From NCBI GenBank assembly GCA_029907715.1, contig JARYLI010000002.1, positions 62,001-126,000 of the forward strand: a stretch of 64,000 nucleotides of DNA, given 5' to 3'. Source of the stretch: Methanothrix sp. (GTDB lineage Archaea; Halobacteriota; Methanosarcinia; Methanotrichales; Methanotrichaceae). The notes under the pieces are model-generated. The model had not been told where the DNA came from. It did not search any database and saw only the letters and a list, made by a program, of their open reading frames with translations. A program made the translations under genes and the position numbers. Positions 44,711 to 53,115 of this stretch are shown here, one piece after another. Each line of letters starts with the position of its first letter. Position 1 is the first letter of the stretch.

Positions 44711-45670
44711 CTAGACCCTCCTGGAGAGCCTCAGGCTGAGCTGGCCGAGATCTCTTCCCAGCTCCTCGATCCTTTCTCTGTTCTCGAGATGCGAGAGCCA
44801 TCGTTCAGGTATCCATGAAGTTCCGTATCTTGCGCCTGCGAGTGCCCCTGTGATCGATGCCACCGAGTCTGTATCACCTCCAGCATTGACCGCCTCCACA
44901 ATGGCCTCCTCCGGATCAAGGCGCACAAAGCAGTAGAACGCAGAGGGCACAGCATCATGCACAGACGGAGATGTGCCAAGCATATCCAGCGCATCTGATG
45001 GATCTTTATCCAGGAGCAGGATCGACCTCACCTCCTCCAGCTTTCTTCCGAGCTCCGGGGAGATCCTCGAGGCGTTCTCTGCTGATACCTCAAGGATGGT
45101 CATGCGCGGGAGGTCCAGAAGAGATAGAGCAACACCAACAGCGACCGCAACAGCTCCAGCCCTGGCTGCGCGGCTTCTGTGTGTGACGATGCTCTGGAGC
45201 TCAGAGTACCTGGATACCATGCTCAGATCCCAGTGGTACACGAGACCGATCGGCGCAGCCCTCATCGCAGCCCCGCAGGTCTCTATACTGACACCAGCCT
45301 CCTGCCAGGGCTTTCCGGAGAGCATGTTCTCTATTGCGGATCTTGTTGTGATCCCAACACCTCTGTTGAGCCTCTCGTTCAGTATCCATCTGGATCCCCA
45401 TCTCATCAGATGCTCAGCAAAAACATCACCTGAGAAGCCCTGAGCCTCGATGATGGCCTCCGCCAGGATCAGGGTCTCCTCAGTATCATCTGTGTACTGG
45501 CCTGCCTGGAGCCCGTGGTGGAAATGGTGCTCAGGCGCAGGAAGCATATCGACGACCCTTCCAAATGCTCGCTGTATCTCCAGAGCAGAGAAACCCTCAA
45601 GCGGCATCCCCAGAGCATCTCCGACCGCAGATCCTAGAAGGGAACCGATAAATTTATCGAGAAGATCCAT
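44711..45670 (-). CDS. ADP-ribosylglycohydrolase family protein
   Basis: A 319-residue protein of the DraG/ARH family, which removes ADP-ribose from proteins or small molecules using two Mg2+ or Mn2+ ions. Metal motifs: GSAVGDALGMPLEG near the N-terminus, GQYTDDTEETLILAEAI (TDDT), and AVNAGGDTDSVASITGALAG (GGDTDS). All ligands look intact. The targets are unknown; nitrogenase regulation by DraG is one precedent, but no nif gene is present here. Its start lies 14 bases from the divergent methyltransferase start. Confidence 0.9.
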   Translation of the reverse strand: MDLLDKFIGSLLGSAVGDALGMPLEGFSALEIQRAFGRVVDMLPAPEHHFHHGLQAGQYTDDTEETLILAEAIIEAQGFSGDVFAEHLMRWGSRWILNERLNRGVGITTRSAIENMLSGKPWQEAGVSIETCGAAMRAAPIGLVYHWDLSMVSRYSELQSIVTHRSRAARAGAVAVAVGVALSLLDLPRMTILEVSAENASRISPELGRKLEEVRSILLLDKDPSDALDMLGTSPSVHDAVPSAFYCFVRLDPEEAIVEAVNAGGDTDSVASITGALAGARYGTSWIPERWLSHLENRERIEELGRDLGQLSLRLSRRV

Positions 45671-45684
45671 GCTGTTAAATTAAA

Positions 45685-46521
45685 ATGCAGAGGACAAAAA
45701 GCTTGGCCAGCCTGCTGCATGATATGATGTGGCCTGTGGGGCCAGGTACCCCAGATCCGGCAGTGCCATCAAATGCGCCTGCATCTACCATAATGTCGCC
45801 CGGGGGATGTAAGAGCGCGTCGGATAGGCCTGCAGCACCACACTGCACGCAGAACCCGCGCGATAGCTGGGATCTGTTTTACCGCCGGAGGGGGAGATCA
45901 TGGGGTGGCATCACGCGGGATATCCCTGAGCTTCCCTGCGGCTCAAGGGTCCTCGAGCTCGGCTGTGGAAGCGGGAAGACCCTCCGGGGGATGATCGGGA
46001 GAGGATGGCACATCGTGGCCATCGATATATCCCCGAGGGCGGTCATGCTCACAAGATCCATCATTAGGGAGATTGCAGCATCAGGTCAGAGAAGTGATTG
46101 CAAAGATACATGCTCAAAGGGCCTCACAGAGGATGTGGAGCCTATCGCAGCCGACGGCAGGTTGCTCCCTTTCAGGGATGGAGCATTTGATGCTGTCTTC
46201 GCCTTCCATGTCCTGGGGCATCTGCTCGGGCCTGAGAGATCTGTGATGGCTGGGGAGATCATACGGGTCACCCGCAGGGGTGGCCTGGTCTTCTTCAGAG
46301 GATTCTCATTTGACGATCTAAGAGCTGGAGGCGATGAGATCGAGGAGAGGACCTTCATCCGTGGGGATGGGACGATCACGCATTACTTCACAGAGGAGGA
46401 GGTTCTTCAGATCTTCAGGCAGCTTTCGAGCACATCTGTCACTACTGTGAGATGGAGCATGAGGGTCGGAGGCCTTGATCTCATCAGATCCGAGATAAGA
46501 GCAGCATTCAGGAAAGAGTGA
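45685..46521 (+). CDS. SAM-dependent methyltransferase (class I)
   Basis: A 278-residue frame. Residues 75-235 hold a class I methyltransferase: motif I VLELGCGSGKTLRG, motif II VAIDISPRAVML, PIAADGRLLPFRDGAFDAVF and VTRRGGLVFFRGFSFDD. The first 55 residues are Pro/Ser/Cys-rich and probably not all translated, since a TTAAATTAAA box at 45673 would start transcription after the first ATG; ATG at 45724 or 45793 are alternatives. The substrate is unknown. Confidence 0.82.
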   Translation: MQRTKSLASLLHDMMWPVGPGTPDPAVPSNAPASTIMSPGGCKSASDRPAAPHCTQNPRDSWDLFYRRRGRSWGGITRDIPELPCGSRVLELGCGSGKTLRGMIGRGWHIVAIDISPRAVMLTRSIIREIAASGQRSDCKDTCSKGLTEDVEPIAADGRLLPFRDGAFDAVFAFHVLGHLLGPERSVMAGEIIRVTRRGGLVFFRGFSFDDLRAGGDEIEERTFIRGDGTITHYFTEEEVLQIFRQLSSTSVTTVRWSMRVGGLDLIRSEIRAAFRKE

Positions 46522-46599
46522 TATGGAATCACCTCGTAATAAGAAATGATGCCGATGGTAGCAGGGTCTTCGAAGGAGCGGCAGGGAGGGGGCGCCTGA

Positions 46600-47004
46600 G
46601 TGCCGGCTGACCCGCGCCTGGAGTGCGTCAGGGCGCTTTCTGAGCACCCGGTCTTTCCGCTGCTTGTGCGCGCTGCGCTCCGCGCGAGGGTGTCGAGAAT
46701 GCAGCCCGGCGAGGTCTTTCATTTCGAGGGGGAGGAGATCTTCGTCGAGGAGGATGAGCGGAGCCGGAGCGTTGTGGTTCAGGTTGTTCTGGGTGAGGAG
46801 AGGCTGATCGAGATGTTCCGAGGCGCAGCTGAGACGGCCGGAATCCCTGACGCGAGATCATGCCTTGGGGATATCCTGGATCTCGCTCGGGATGATCTCA
46901 GAAGACGATATGGGATAGAGCTCACAGTCAGAGGGGGCATCGCGAGAGCAGAGGCGGTCGCTTATAAAGTCGAGAGGTGGAGCTGGAGAGACGGGCCGCT
47001 TTAG
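46600..47004 (+). CDS. Conserved hypothetical protein
   Basis: A 134-residue soluble protein starting with GTG after a GGGAGGGGG ribosome binding site. Contains an acidic stretch (HFEGEEIFVEEDERSRSVVV), a predicted helix (IEMFRGAAETAG) and a basic region (LARDDLRRRYGIEL). No family is recognised. The base composition and codon pattern resemble the surrounding genes, so it is probably real. Confidence 0.6.
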   Translation: MPADPRLECVRALSEHPVFPLLVRAALRARVSRMQPGEVFHFEGEEIFVEEDERSRSVVVQVVLGEERLIEMFRGAAETAGIPDARSCLGDILDLARDDLRRRYGIELTVRGGIARAEAVAYKVERWSWRDGPL

Positions 47005-47012
47005 CTGAGATA

Positions 47013-48062
47013 TCAGAGATCTGCACGATCAGCAGACAATTCCTGGGCGATCATGTACCTGAGTGTCAGGAGTATCACAATATTGATCGCGAGGGCGGTG
47101 AGCGCGGAAAGCTGGTCCCTGTAGAACGCGAATGTCTGGACCAGAAGGACCTGGACAAGCATGGCGCTCTTGAACCGGTAGTATGCTGCCAGGCGATTGC
47201 GTCTGATCATGAGCACTCCGGAGAGCACAAGGATGGACGATACTGTTGCAGCGAGTAGCTCAGGCCAGCTGGCCATGCTTATGGAGATCAGCCTGAGCTG
47301 CAGCAGCGAGTCTGCCAGCTTGAGCATAACCAGCAGCGAGGCCTCACACAGCGTCAATACAGACTGGATGATGAAGAACGCGATTACCGCATTAACGAAC
47401 CACTTTCTGCTGACAAGCCACTCGTAAACCCTCCTCGCCCCCTCCCTGCATCTTGTATAAATTCCAGGATCTGGTTTCTGGATGCACTCCATCCCTGCCA
47501 GCATCTCTCTGAACACCCTGACGAGAGGATCGGATGGATCGCACCCGTCCAGCAGATCAAGCGCCCTCTTTCTCTCATGGAGATCGAGATCCTTGATTAC
47601 AGCATCCTTGACAAGCTCTAAGGCATTTAAAAGGCACTCCTCATGTGTGAGCTGCTCGCCGTTTATCATCTGGAAGAAGATGTACAGAAGCACGAATGTT
47701 ATGTAGATCAGCGCCACAGTTGGCTGGAAGAAGTAGTTGTTGTCCATTGTCACGAACTTACCCAGCTCATCAACGAACGCGCCGAAACCGATCCCGCCTA
47801 CAACGGCTGCGAGATCCGAGGAGTATCGGTCTATGAATGCGAGGAGTATGACAATTGAGAGCACCATCAGGGCCCCGCCGAGGAGCACATGTGCTATATG
47901 GAGGCCGCGGATTGCGAGCTGCGGGTAGCCGGTGGCATGCAGAATGAACCTTATGCATAAAATGGTCGCCACAGAGGTTACCATGAACAGCTCAAGCCGT
48001 TTATCTGCCTCCGCGCTTCTTATGAGATGCTTTGGGACCAGCGATGGCGATCTGCAGCTCAT
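47013..48062 (-). CDS. Multi-pass membrane protein of unknown function
   Basis: A 349-residue membrane protein with about nine hydrophobic segments: four before a soluble loop (residues about 150-220), which is charged and contains KRALDLLDGCDPSDPLVRVF, and four or five after it. The segment GGIGFGAFVDELGKFVTMDN near the third helix looks conserved. Start at 48062 (MSCRSPSL) is chosen because a TATA-like GATAAATG lies about 30 bases upstream; longer starts at 48083 or 48131 exist. It is divergent from the HTH regulator gene at 48150, which may regulate it. Confidence 0.65.
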   Translation of the reverse strand: MSCRSPSLVPKHLIRSAEADKRLELFMVTSVATILCIRFILHATGYPQLAIRGLHIAHVLLGGALMVLSIVILLAFIDRYSSDLAAVVGGIGFGAFVDELGKFVTMDNNYFFQPTVALIYITFVLLYIFFQMINGEQLTHEECLLNALELVKDAVIKDLDLHERKRALDLLDGCDPSDPLVRVFREMLAGMECIQKPDPGIYTRCREGARRVYEWLVSRKWFVNAVIAFFIIQSVLTLCEASLLVMLKLADSLLQLRLISISMASWPELLAATVSSILVLSGVLMIRRNRLAAYYRFKSAMLVQVLLVQTFAFYRDQLSALTALAINIVILLTLRYMIAQELSADRADL

Positions 48063-48149
48063 ATAATGCTCGCAACGCTCCATGTGGAGAACATTTATCT
48101 GCCAGAGATCGCCCAATGGAACTATCGTCATGATAAAGGTTCTGATGGT

Positions 48150-48488
48150 ATGAGATCGCCATGCGAGGAGATTGTGTGGGAGGTTCTCCCTGGAATACGG
48201 GCCACGATAGCACAGGAGCTGGTGAGGCGGGGCGTCTCTCAGAGGGAGGTATCACGGCTGATGGATGTCACGCCTGCGGCAGTCTCGCAGTATGTCTCCG
48301 GAAAGAGAGGCTACAACATCGTGTTCAGAGACGATATCAGGGAGGAGATCTCCAGGCTTGCAGAGGATCTTATGGACGGAGATGCTGTTGACCTCATAGA
48401 GAGGATGTGCGAGATCTGCAAGAAAGCGCGCGGAGATGAGCTCTGTCCTGTGGAGATCAGGGAGGAGCAGACAGGCCCGCCAGGATAG
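48150..48488 (+). CDS. HTH transcriptional regulator (COG2522 type)
   Basis: A 112-residue protein with an XRE-like helix-turn-helix: ELVRRGVSQREVSRLMDVTP, AAVSQYVSGKRGYNI (residues about 22-60), followed by a helical part with DLIERMCEICKKARGDELCP carrying a CxxC...C pattern that could bind metal. This matches small archaeal predicted regulators of the COG2522 group. Start at 48150 fits the family; the longer frame is not supported. Divergent neighbour: the membrane protein gene, 87 bases away. Confidence 0.8.
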   Translation: MRSPCEEIVWEVLPGIRATIAQELVRRGVSQREVSRLMDVTPAAVSQYVSGKRGYNIVFRDDIREEISRLAEDLMDGDAVDLIERMCEICKKARGDELCPVEIREEQTGPPG

Positions 48489-48544
48489 ATCTCAGGGCGT
48501 GTATTCAGAGTTCAGACGCATGCGACATCGTAATGTCATGTTAT

Positions 48545-48735
48545 GGCTCTTATTCATCTGACAACCTGCCTGAAGAGGGCATCATTCGCGCTCGTTTCAA
48601 CTTATCTTCGACTACATCGAAGGGTTTCGACGAAGTCGAAACTGTCGAAACCCTTCGATGTAGTCGATGGCAAGGGGATGAGTGCGTTCAGCAACCGGCC
48701 CGTATGTCCTTCAAATTGCTGAATACATAAGGGCG
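48545..48735 (+). repeat. Family B element, copy 10, with extended central palindrome
   Basis: A 191-base B element, ends GGCTCTTATTCATCTGACAA and CTGAATACATAAGGGCG; eroded flanking duplication CATGTTAT/CATGCAAT (6 of 8). It is longer than other B copies because of the palindrome at 48608-48667. The stretch 48736-48897 shows no gene. Confidence 0.8.
48608..48667. repeat. Perfect 24-base inverted repeat inside B copy 10
   Basis: Arms 48608-48631 (starting TCGACTACATCGAAGGG) and 48644-48667 are exact reverse complements around a 12-base loop. Other B copies carry only a short version (TTCGACGTAGTCGAAGG). It would form a strong hairpin or cruciform. Confidence 0.85.
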
Positions 48736-48897
48736 CATGCAATTATGCCAGTGCATGCCGATTCCTGGCATCCCCTTCAAGTCGCAGCCGGATCTTCAGG
48801 CACGTCTCAATATCCAGACACGGTGCACATCATGCGATCTGTTGATTTCAAGACTTCAACTCGGGTGTTCAAGACCAAATATCGGGGACGTGAAAAC

Positions 48898-48906
48898 CCT
48901 TATATA
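48898..48906 (+). promoter_or_regulatory. Promoter of the L18e ribosomal/RNA polymerase operon
   Basis: GAAAACCCTTATATACTGG contains a BRE-like purine run followed by the TATA box CTTATATAC. Transcription should begin near 48930, leaving a leader of about 100 bases before L18e that contains GC-rich hairpins (GGGCC GGGT GGCCC at about 48941-48953). Confidence 0.6.
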
Positions 48907-48935
48907 CTGGCGAATTGTTCGAGAGTGATATCCGC

Positions 48936-49031
48936 ATGAGGGCCGGGTGGCCCTTGGCGCATGAACTGATGTTCGAACGCGCTGGGCGCGTGAGTCGGTC
49001 TCTAGCGAGGCTTTGCGGAGGATTTGGATGA
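48936..49031 (+). CDS. Candidate 31-codon leader ORF overlapping L18e start
   Basis: An ATG at 48936 opens 31 codons (beginning MRAGWPLAHELMFERAG) whose TGA overlaps the L18e ATG (ATGA at 49028-49031). AGTGAT lies 8 bases before the ATG as a weak ribosome binding site. It covers most of the operon leader. It could be a translated leader coupling ribosome entry to L18e, or chance. It is not a known protein. Confidence 0.3.
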   Translation: MRAGWPLAHELMFERAGRVSRSLARLCGGFG

Positions 49032-49390
49032 AGATTATCAAGAAGACTAATCCGAGACTGGTCCGTCTCATCAGCGACCTCAAGGCTGCCTCACGTGAGA
49101 GCAAGGCCGCTATCTGGCGTGATGTTGCTGAGAGGCTGGAGAAGCCGAGGCGAAACTACGCCGCGGTCAACCTGAGCAGGATCAACAGACACACTGGAGA
49201 TGATGACACGGTGCTGGTCGCTGGCAAGGTTCTTGGGGCCGGAGAGATAGATCACAGGGTAACAGTTGCTGCGCTTGGTTTCAGCGAGCAGGCGGCGTCG
49301 AAGATAATTTCCGCGGGTGGAAGATGCATGAAGATAGAGGAGCTCATGAGGCTCCATCCCAAGGGTACTGGCATAAAGATTCTGAGGTGA
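49028..49390 (+). CDS. rpl18e: Ribosomal protein L18e
   Basis: A 120-residue large-subunit protein (eL18). Seen: [62 protein letters not shown] and the C-terminal [14 protein letters not shown] at 49028 follows GCGGAGGATTTGG. First gene of an operon running through L13, S9, RpoN, tRNA-Pro, RpoK and S2 into isoprenoid genes. In many archaea rpoD and S11 come just before L18e; here mobile DNA lies upstream instead. Confidence 0.96.
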   Translation: MKIIKKTNPRLVRLISDLKAASRESKAAIWRDVAERLEKPRRNYAAVNLSRINRHTGDDDTVLVAGKVLGAGEIDHRVTVAALGFSEQAASKIISAGGRCMKIEELMRLHPKGTGIKILR

Positions 49391-49395
49391 GTGCG

Positions 49396-49806
49396 ATGAT
49401 CTTCGATGCGACCGGTCTGGTTATGGGCCGTCTGGCCAGCATAACTGCGAAGTGTCTTCTCCAGGGGGAGGAGATAAGGATAGTGAACGCTGAGAAGGCC
49501 ATAATCTCCGGAAGTAAGGAGTCGGTCCTCCGCGAGTATCGCGAGATGCTGGAGAGGGGCACCCGTGAGAAGGGGCCGTACTTCCCGAAGCGCCCTGATC
49601 GCATCCTTAAAAGGACTGTGCGGGGAATGCTTCCCTATAAGACCGGCAGGGGTAGAGAGGCGATGGCTCGCCTCAGGGTCTACGTGGGCGTACCTCCAGA
49701 CCTGAGCGGCATGGCCTTTGAGCAGCCGGATGGGGCCAAGGTAAAGCGAGCCACAAGCTACATTGAGCTTGGCGAGCTGAGCAGGATGCTTGGCTCGGAG
49801 TTCTAG
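49396..49806 (+). CDS. rpl13: Ribosomal protein L13
   Basis: A 136-residue uL13: [60 protein letters not shown] and [22 protein letters not shown] at 49396 is preceded by GAGGTGAGTGCG that also holds the L18e stop. Length is normal for archaea. Confidence 0.96.
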   Translation: MIFDATGLVMGRLASITAKCLLQGEEIRIVNAEKAIISGSKESVLREYREMLERGTREKGPYFPKRPDRILKRTVRGMLPYKTGRGREAMARLRVYVGVPPDLSGMAFEQPDGAKVKRATSYIELGELSRMLGSEF

Positions 49807-49817
49807 GGAGGATCTTC

Positions 49818-50216
49818 ATGAAGGTGGTCAACTCCTCGGGAAAGAAGAAGACTGCGATCGCCAGGGCAACATTCAAGGAGGGCAAGGGCAGAATTCGCAT
49901 AAACAATGTGCCGCTCGAGATCGTCGAGCCTGCTCTGGCCCGGATGAAGATGATGGAGCCGGTAGTCATGGCGACAGAGGCGTTTTCGAGCGTCGATGTG
50001 GACGTCTCGGTTAGGGGCGGTGGCGTCATGGGTCAGGCGGATGCCGTCAGGACAGCCCTGGCCAGGGGCATACTCGAGTGGACTGGTGATGCCGCTCTGA
50101 AGGAGGCATACGCTGAGTACGACAGAAACCTTCTTGTAAGCGATCACAGACAGAAGGAGAAGAAGAAGTTTGGCGGACTTGGTGCCAGAGCAAAGTACCA
50201 GAAGTCCTACAGGTGA
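49818..50216 (+). CDS. rps9: Ribosomal protein S9
   Basis: A 132-residue uS9: [40 protein letters not shown] and the basic C-terminal tail [14 protein letters not shown] that reaches the P-site tRNA. Preceded by AGGGAGGATCTTC. 11 bases after L13. Confidence 0.96.
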   Translation: MKVVNSSGKKKTAIARATFKEGKGRIRINNVPLEIVEPALARMKMMEPVVMATEAFSSVDVDVSVRGGGVMGQADAVRTALARGILEWTGDAALKEAYAEYDRNLLVSDHRQKEKKKFGGLGARAKYQKSYR

Positions 50217-50222
50217 GGTGCC

Positions 50223-50408
50223 TTGATCCCGGTAAGATGCTTCTCCTGTGGGAAGGTCATCTCCAGCGTGTGGGAAGAGTACAGGGAGCGGATCAAATCC
50301 GAGCCACCTGGAAAGGTGATGGACGACCTTGGGATAGAGAGGTACTGCTGCAGGCGGATGCTTCTATCCCATGTTGAGGTCGTGGATATGCTCCGCAGGT
50401 ACCAGTAG
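50223..50408 (+). CDS. rpoN: DNA-directed RNA polymerase subunit N (Rpb10)
   Basis: A 61-residue subunit with the zinc motif: [15 protein letters not shown] at the N-terminus and the adjacent pair [12 protein letters not shown]. The start is TTG at 50223 after GGTGAGGTGCC; the protein begins [10 protein letters not shown] as in the family. It lies 6 bases after S9. Confidence 0.95.
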   Translation: MIPVRCFSCGKVISSVWEEYRERIKSEPPGKVMDDLGIERYCCRRMLLSHVEVVDMLRRYQ

Positions 50409-50416
50409 AGAGAAAG

Positions 50417-50491
50417 GGGGTTGTAGGGTAGCCTGGTCCATCCTACAGCGTTCGGGACGCTGTGACCTGAGTTCGAATCTCAGCAACCCCA
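50417..50491 (+). tRNA. tRNA-Pro (anticodon CGG)
   Basis: A 75-nt cloverleaf: acceptor GGGGTTG with CAACCCC, D-arm GGGTAGCCTGGTCC, anticodon stem CAGCG/CGCTG around TTCGGGA (anticodon CGG), T-arm GAGTTCGAATCTC, discriminator A, no CCA, no intron. It is embedded between rpoN and rpoK and must be cut from the polycistronic transcript. Confidence 0.96.
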
Positions 50492-50518
50492 TCATACTCT
50501 TCCTTTTGAGGTGGCTAT

Positions 50519-50701
50519 TTGAAGGGCGAGAAATATACTCGATTTGAGCGAGCCAGGATAGTGGGAGCACGTGCTCTGCAGATTTTCATGGGAGCCCCAG
50601 TGTTAATAAGGACGGAATCCATAGACCCTCTCGAAATAGCTCTTGAAGAGATGAGGTTGGGTGTTATACCTATAACCGTGAAACGTGATCGCAAAAGGTA
50701 G
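50519..50701 (+). CDS. rpoK: DNA-directed RNA polymerase subunit K (Rpb6)
   Basis: A 60-residue Rpb6 homologue: [56 protein letters not shown] start at 50519 after GAGGTGGCTAT. Confidence 0.95.
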   Translation: MKGEKYTRFERARIVGARALQIFMGAPVLIRTESIDPLEIALEEMRLGVIPITVKRDRKR

Positions 50702-50710
50702 GTGAATTGA

Positions 50711-51331
50711 TTGGTTGAAGAAGAGGTGATAACCGTCGAGGGCGATTATGAGACCCTGATCCCCATAGACGAGTATCTTGCAGCTGGTGTTCACATCGGA
50801 ACGCAGCAGAAGACCAGCGACATGATGAAGTACATCTACAGGGTCAGGACAGACGGTCTTTACGTTCTTGATGTTCAGGCGACAGACAAGAGGATACGGC
50901 TTGCAGGGAAGTTTCTGGCGAACTATGAGCCCTCGAAGATACTTGTCGTCTCTGCCAGGCAGTACGGCCAGAGGCCTGCCACAATGTTCGCGAAGGCCGT
51001 CGGCGCCAGGGCGAACGTCGGGAGGTTCATACCGAACACTCTGACGAACCCGTCCTTCGCGGGATACATAGAGCCTGATGTGCTTTTGGTCACAGATCCG
51101 GCAGGCGATGGTCAGGCTGTCAAGGAGGCAGTTGATATCGGCATACCTGTGGTGGCGCTCTGCGACACCAACAACATGACCTCAAATGTTGATCTTGTGA
51201 TACCCACAAACAACAAGGGCAGAAAGGCGCTGACGCTGATCTACTGGCTTCTTGCGAGACAGGTCATGCGCGAGCGCGGCGAGGAGGAGAAGTTCAGGTA
51301 CACCGTGTCTGACTTCGAGATGGAGTTCTAG
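50711..51331 (+). CDS. rps2: Ribosomal protein S2
   Basis: A 206-residue uS2: [80 protein letters not shown] and [20 protein letters not shown]. It starts with TTG at 50711; a second TTG six bases upstream is possible. It is followed 2 bases later by the MEMO1 gene. Confidence 0.95.
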   Translation: MVEEEVITVEGDYETLIPIDEYLAAGVHIGTQQKTSDMMKYIYRVRTDGLYVLDVQATDKRIRLAGKFLANYEPSKILVVSARQYGQRPATMFAKAVGARANVGRFIPNTLTNPSFAGYIEPDVLLVTDPAGDGQAVKEAVDIGIPVVALCDTNNMTSNVDLVIPTNNKGRKALTLIYWLLARQVMRERGEEEKFRYTVSDFEMEF

Positions 51332-51333
51332 AT

Positions 51334-52143
51334 ATGAGGCCACCAGCTGCCGCCGGTATGTTCTATCCTGCAAGGGCCGAGGCGCTGCTCGCGGAGCTCA
51401 GCTCTGCATTTCGCGGGCTGAAGCGCGAGCCCATGCCGGTTATCGGTGCAGTGGTGCCACACGCCGGCTACATCTACTCAGGCTCTGTTGCAGCCGAGGT
51501 GTACGCGAGGCTTCCTGAGCGCGAGACATACGTTCTGATCGGCCCGAACCACACCGGCCTCGGGCTCCCAGTCGCCGTCAGCAGGGAGACCTGGAGAACC
51601 CCGCTGGGCAGTGTCCCTGTGGATCTTGAGCTCGCCGATGCCCTTGAGGGGTCGATAGTGGCGCATGATGAGCTGGCACACATGGAGGAGCACTCGATCG
51701 AGGTCCAGCTGCCGTTTCTCCAGAGGTGCTTCTCAGGCTTCAGGATACTCCCGATCTGCATGGGCATGCAGGATCAGGAGACCGCCATCGAGGTTGGTGA
51801 GGCTGTGGCGGATGCGATCATGAGGCTCGGAAGGAGCTGCAGTGTGATTGCATCCAGCGATCTCACGCATTATCTCAGACACGAGACCGCCAGGCAGCTT
51901 GATACATCGATACTTGAGTCGATAATCAGAATGGATATCGACGATCTGTATTCAAAGATCGAGATGCTCGATTCCAGGTACTACGGGCACGGGGTCTGTG
52001 GCTACGGGCCGATGGCAGCGACGATAGCAGCCTCCAGGCGACTGGGCGCGAGCATGGGGAAGCTTCTGCGCTATGCGACCAGTGGAGACGTCTCCGGAGA
52101 ACGCGGACAGGTCGTGGGCTATGGGGCTGTGATATTCACCTAG
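51334..52143 (+). CDS. MEMO1 family protein
   Basis: A 269-residue protein of the AmmeMemoRadiSam/MEMO family, related to non-heme-iron dioxygenases. Marks: RPPAAAGMFYPA, VVPHAGYIYSGSVAAEVYA, LIGPNHTGLG, HMEEHSIEVQLPFLQ, ASSDLTHYLRHE and HGVCGYGPMAA. In archaea it is often found in the mevalonate cluster, as here between S2 and mevalonate kinase. Its role is unproven. Confidence 0.92.
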   Translation: MRPPAAAGMFYPARAEALLAELSSAFRGLKREPMPVIGAVVPHAGYIYSGSVAAEVYARLPERETYVLIGPNHTGLGLPVAVSRETWRTPLGSVPVDLELADALEGSIVAHDELAHMEEHSIEVQLPFLQRCFSGFRILPICMGMQDQETAIEVGEAVADAIMRLGRSCSVIASSDLTHYLRHETARQLDTSILESIIRMDIDDLYSKIEMLDSRYYGHGVCGYGPMAATIAASRRLGASMGKLLRYATSGDVSGERGQVVGYGAVIFT

Positions 52144-52150
52144 GAGGAGT

Positions 52151-53113
52151 ATGACAGCGGCATCAGCCCCGGGGAAGGTCATACTCTTCGGGGAGCATGC
52201 TGTTGTGTCAGGCGCCCCCGCGCTGGGCACCGCGATAGATCTGCGCGCCAGGGTCTTGGTTGAGGATCTCCCTGGAAAGACGGAGATCAGCATACATGGG
52301 CTGGGACTGAGGCTCTCCGGCTTCTCGGTCGATTCTGATGGGAGAGTCGTGTCTCTCGGCAGCTCAGATGAGGCGGCTGCTGCTGCCAGGTATGTGTCTG
52401 CTGTTGTGAAGACGCTTGGTGTGAGCGACGTGAGGATAACGGTCTCCTCTGAGATACCTGTGGCATCGGGTCTCGGGTCCTCCGCTGCCATAGTCGTTGC
52501 GACGCTGGCTGCACTGAGCCGCCACATGGGCATCGATATGGATGTCAGGAGTATCGCGGCAGAGGCCCACAGGATCGAGAAGATGGTGCAGATGGGCCTG
52601 GGGAGCCCGATGGACACAGCGCTTGCCGCATACGGCGGGTATGTACAGATCTCAGATGGCGTAACGCCCGTAGAGCTGCCCCCGCTGGATCTTGTCATTG
52701 GCTGCACGTCAGTTCCACATGATACAAGAGCAGAGGTCGCGCGGGTCCAGGAGCTGAGGTCTAGGTATCCGGAGATAGTGGACCCGATATTCAGGGCCAT
52801 AGGTGCGATATCAAGAATGGCGGTGCCGTGCATAAAGAAGATGGAGCTCGAGGAGCTCGGTATGCTCATGAACATAAACCACGGCCTTCTCGAGGCGATT
52901 GGTGTCGGGACGAGGGAGCTGAGCGAGCTCGTCTACGCTGCACGGGGCGCTGGAATGGCGCTGGGAGCAAAGCTGACAGGCGCCGGTGGAGGTGGCTGCA
53001 TGATAGCTCTTCCAGGAGAGGACGCATCCCTGAGAACCATCACCGCGATATCCCAGGCCAGGGGCAGGGCGTTCAGGGCCAGGACAGGATGCAAAGGCGT
53101 TACTGTAGAATAA
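52151..53113 (+). CDS. mvk: Mevalonate kinase
   Basis: A 320-residue GHMP kinase. Motif 1 SAPGKVILFGEHAVVSGAPA, ATP-binding loop VASGLGSSAAIVVATLAAL, GSPMDTALAAYGGYVQI and motif 3 KLTGAGGGGCMIAL. It phosphorylates mevalonate with ATP for archaeal lipid synthesis. Starts ATG 7 bases after the MEMO1 stop with GGAGGAGT upstream. Confidence 0.95.
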   Translation: MTAASAPGKVILFGEHAVVSGAPALGTAIDLRARVLVEDLPGKTEISIHGLGLRLSGFSVDSDGRVVSLGSSDEAAAAARYVSAVVKTLGVSDVRITVSSEIPVASGLGSSAAIVVATLAALSRHMGIDMDVRSIAAEAHRIEKMVQMGLGSPMDTALAAYGGYVQISDGVTPVELPPLDLVIGCTSVPHDTRAEVARVQELRSRYPEIVDPIFRAIGAISRMAVPCIKKMELEELGMLMNINHGLLEAIGVGTRELSELVYAARGAGMALGAKLTGAGGGGCMIALPGEDASLRTITAISQARGRAFRARTGCKGVTVE

Positions 53114-53115
53114 TT

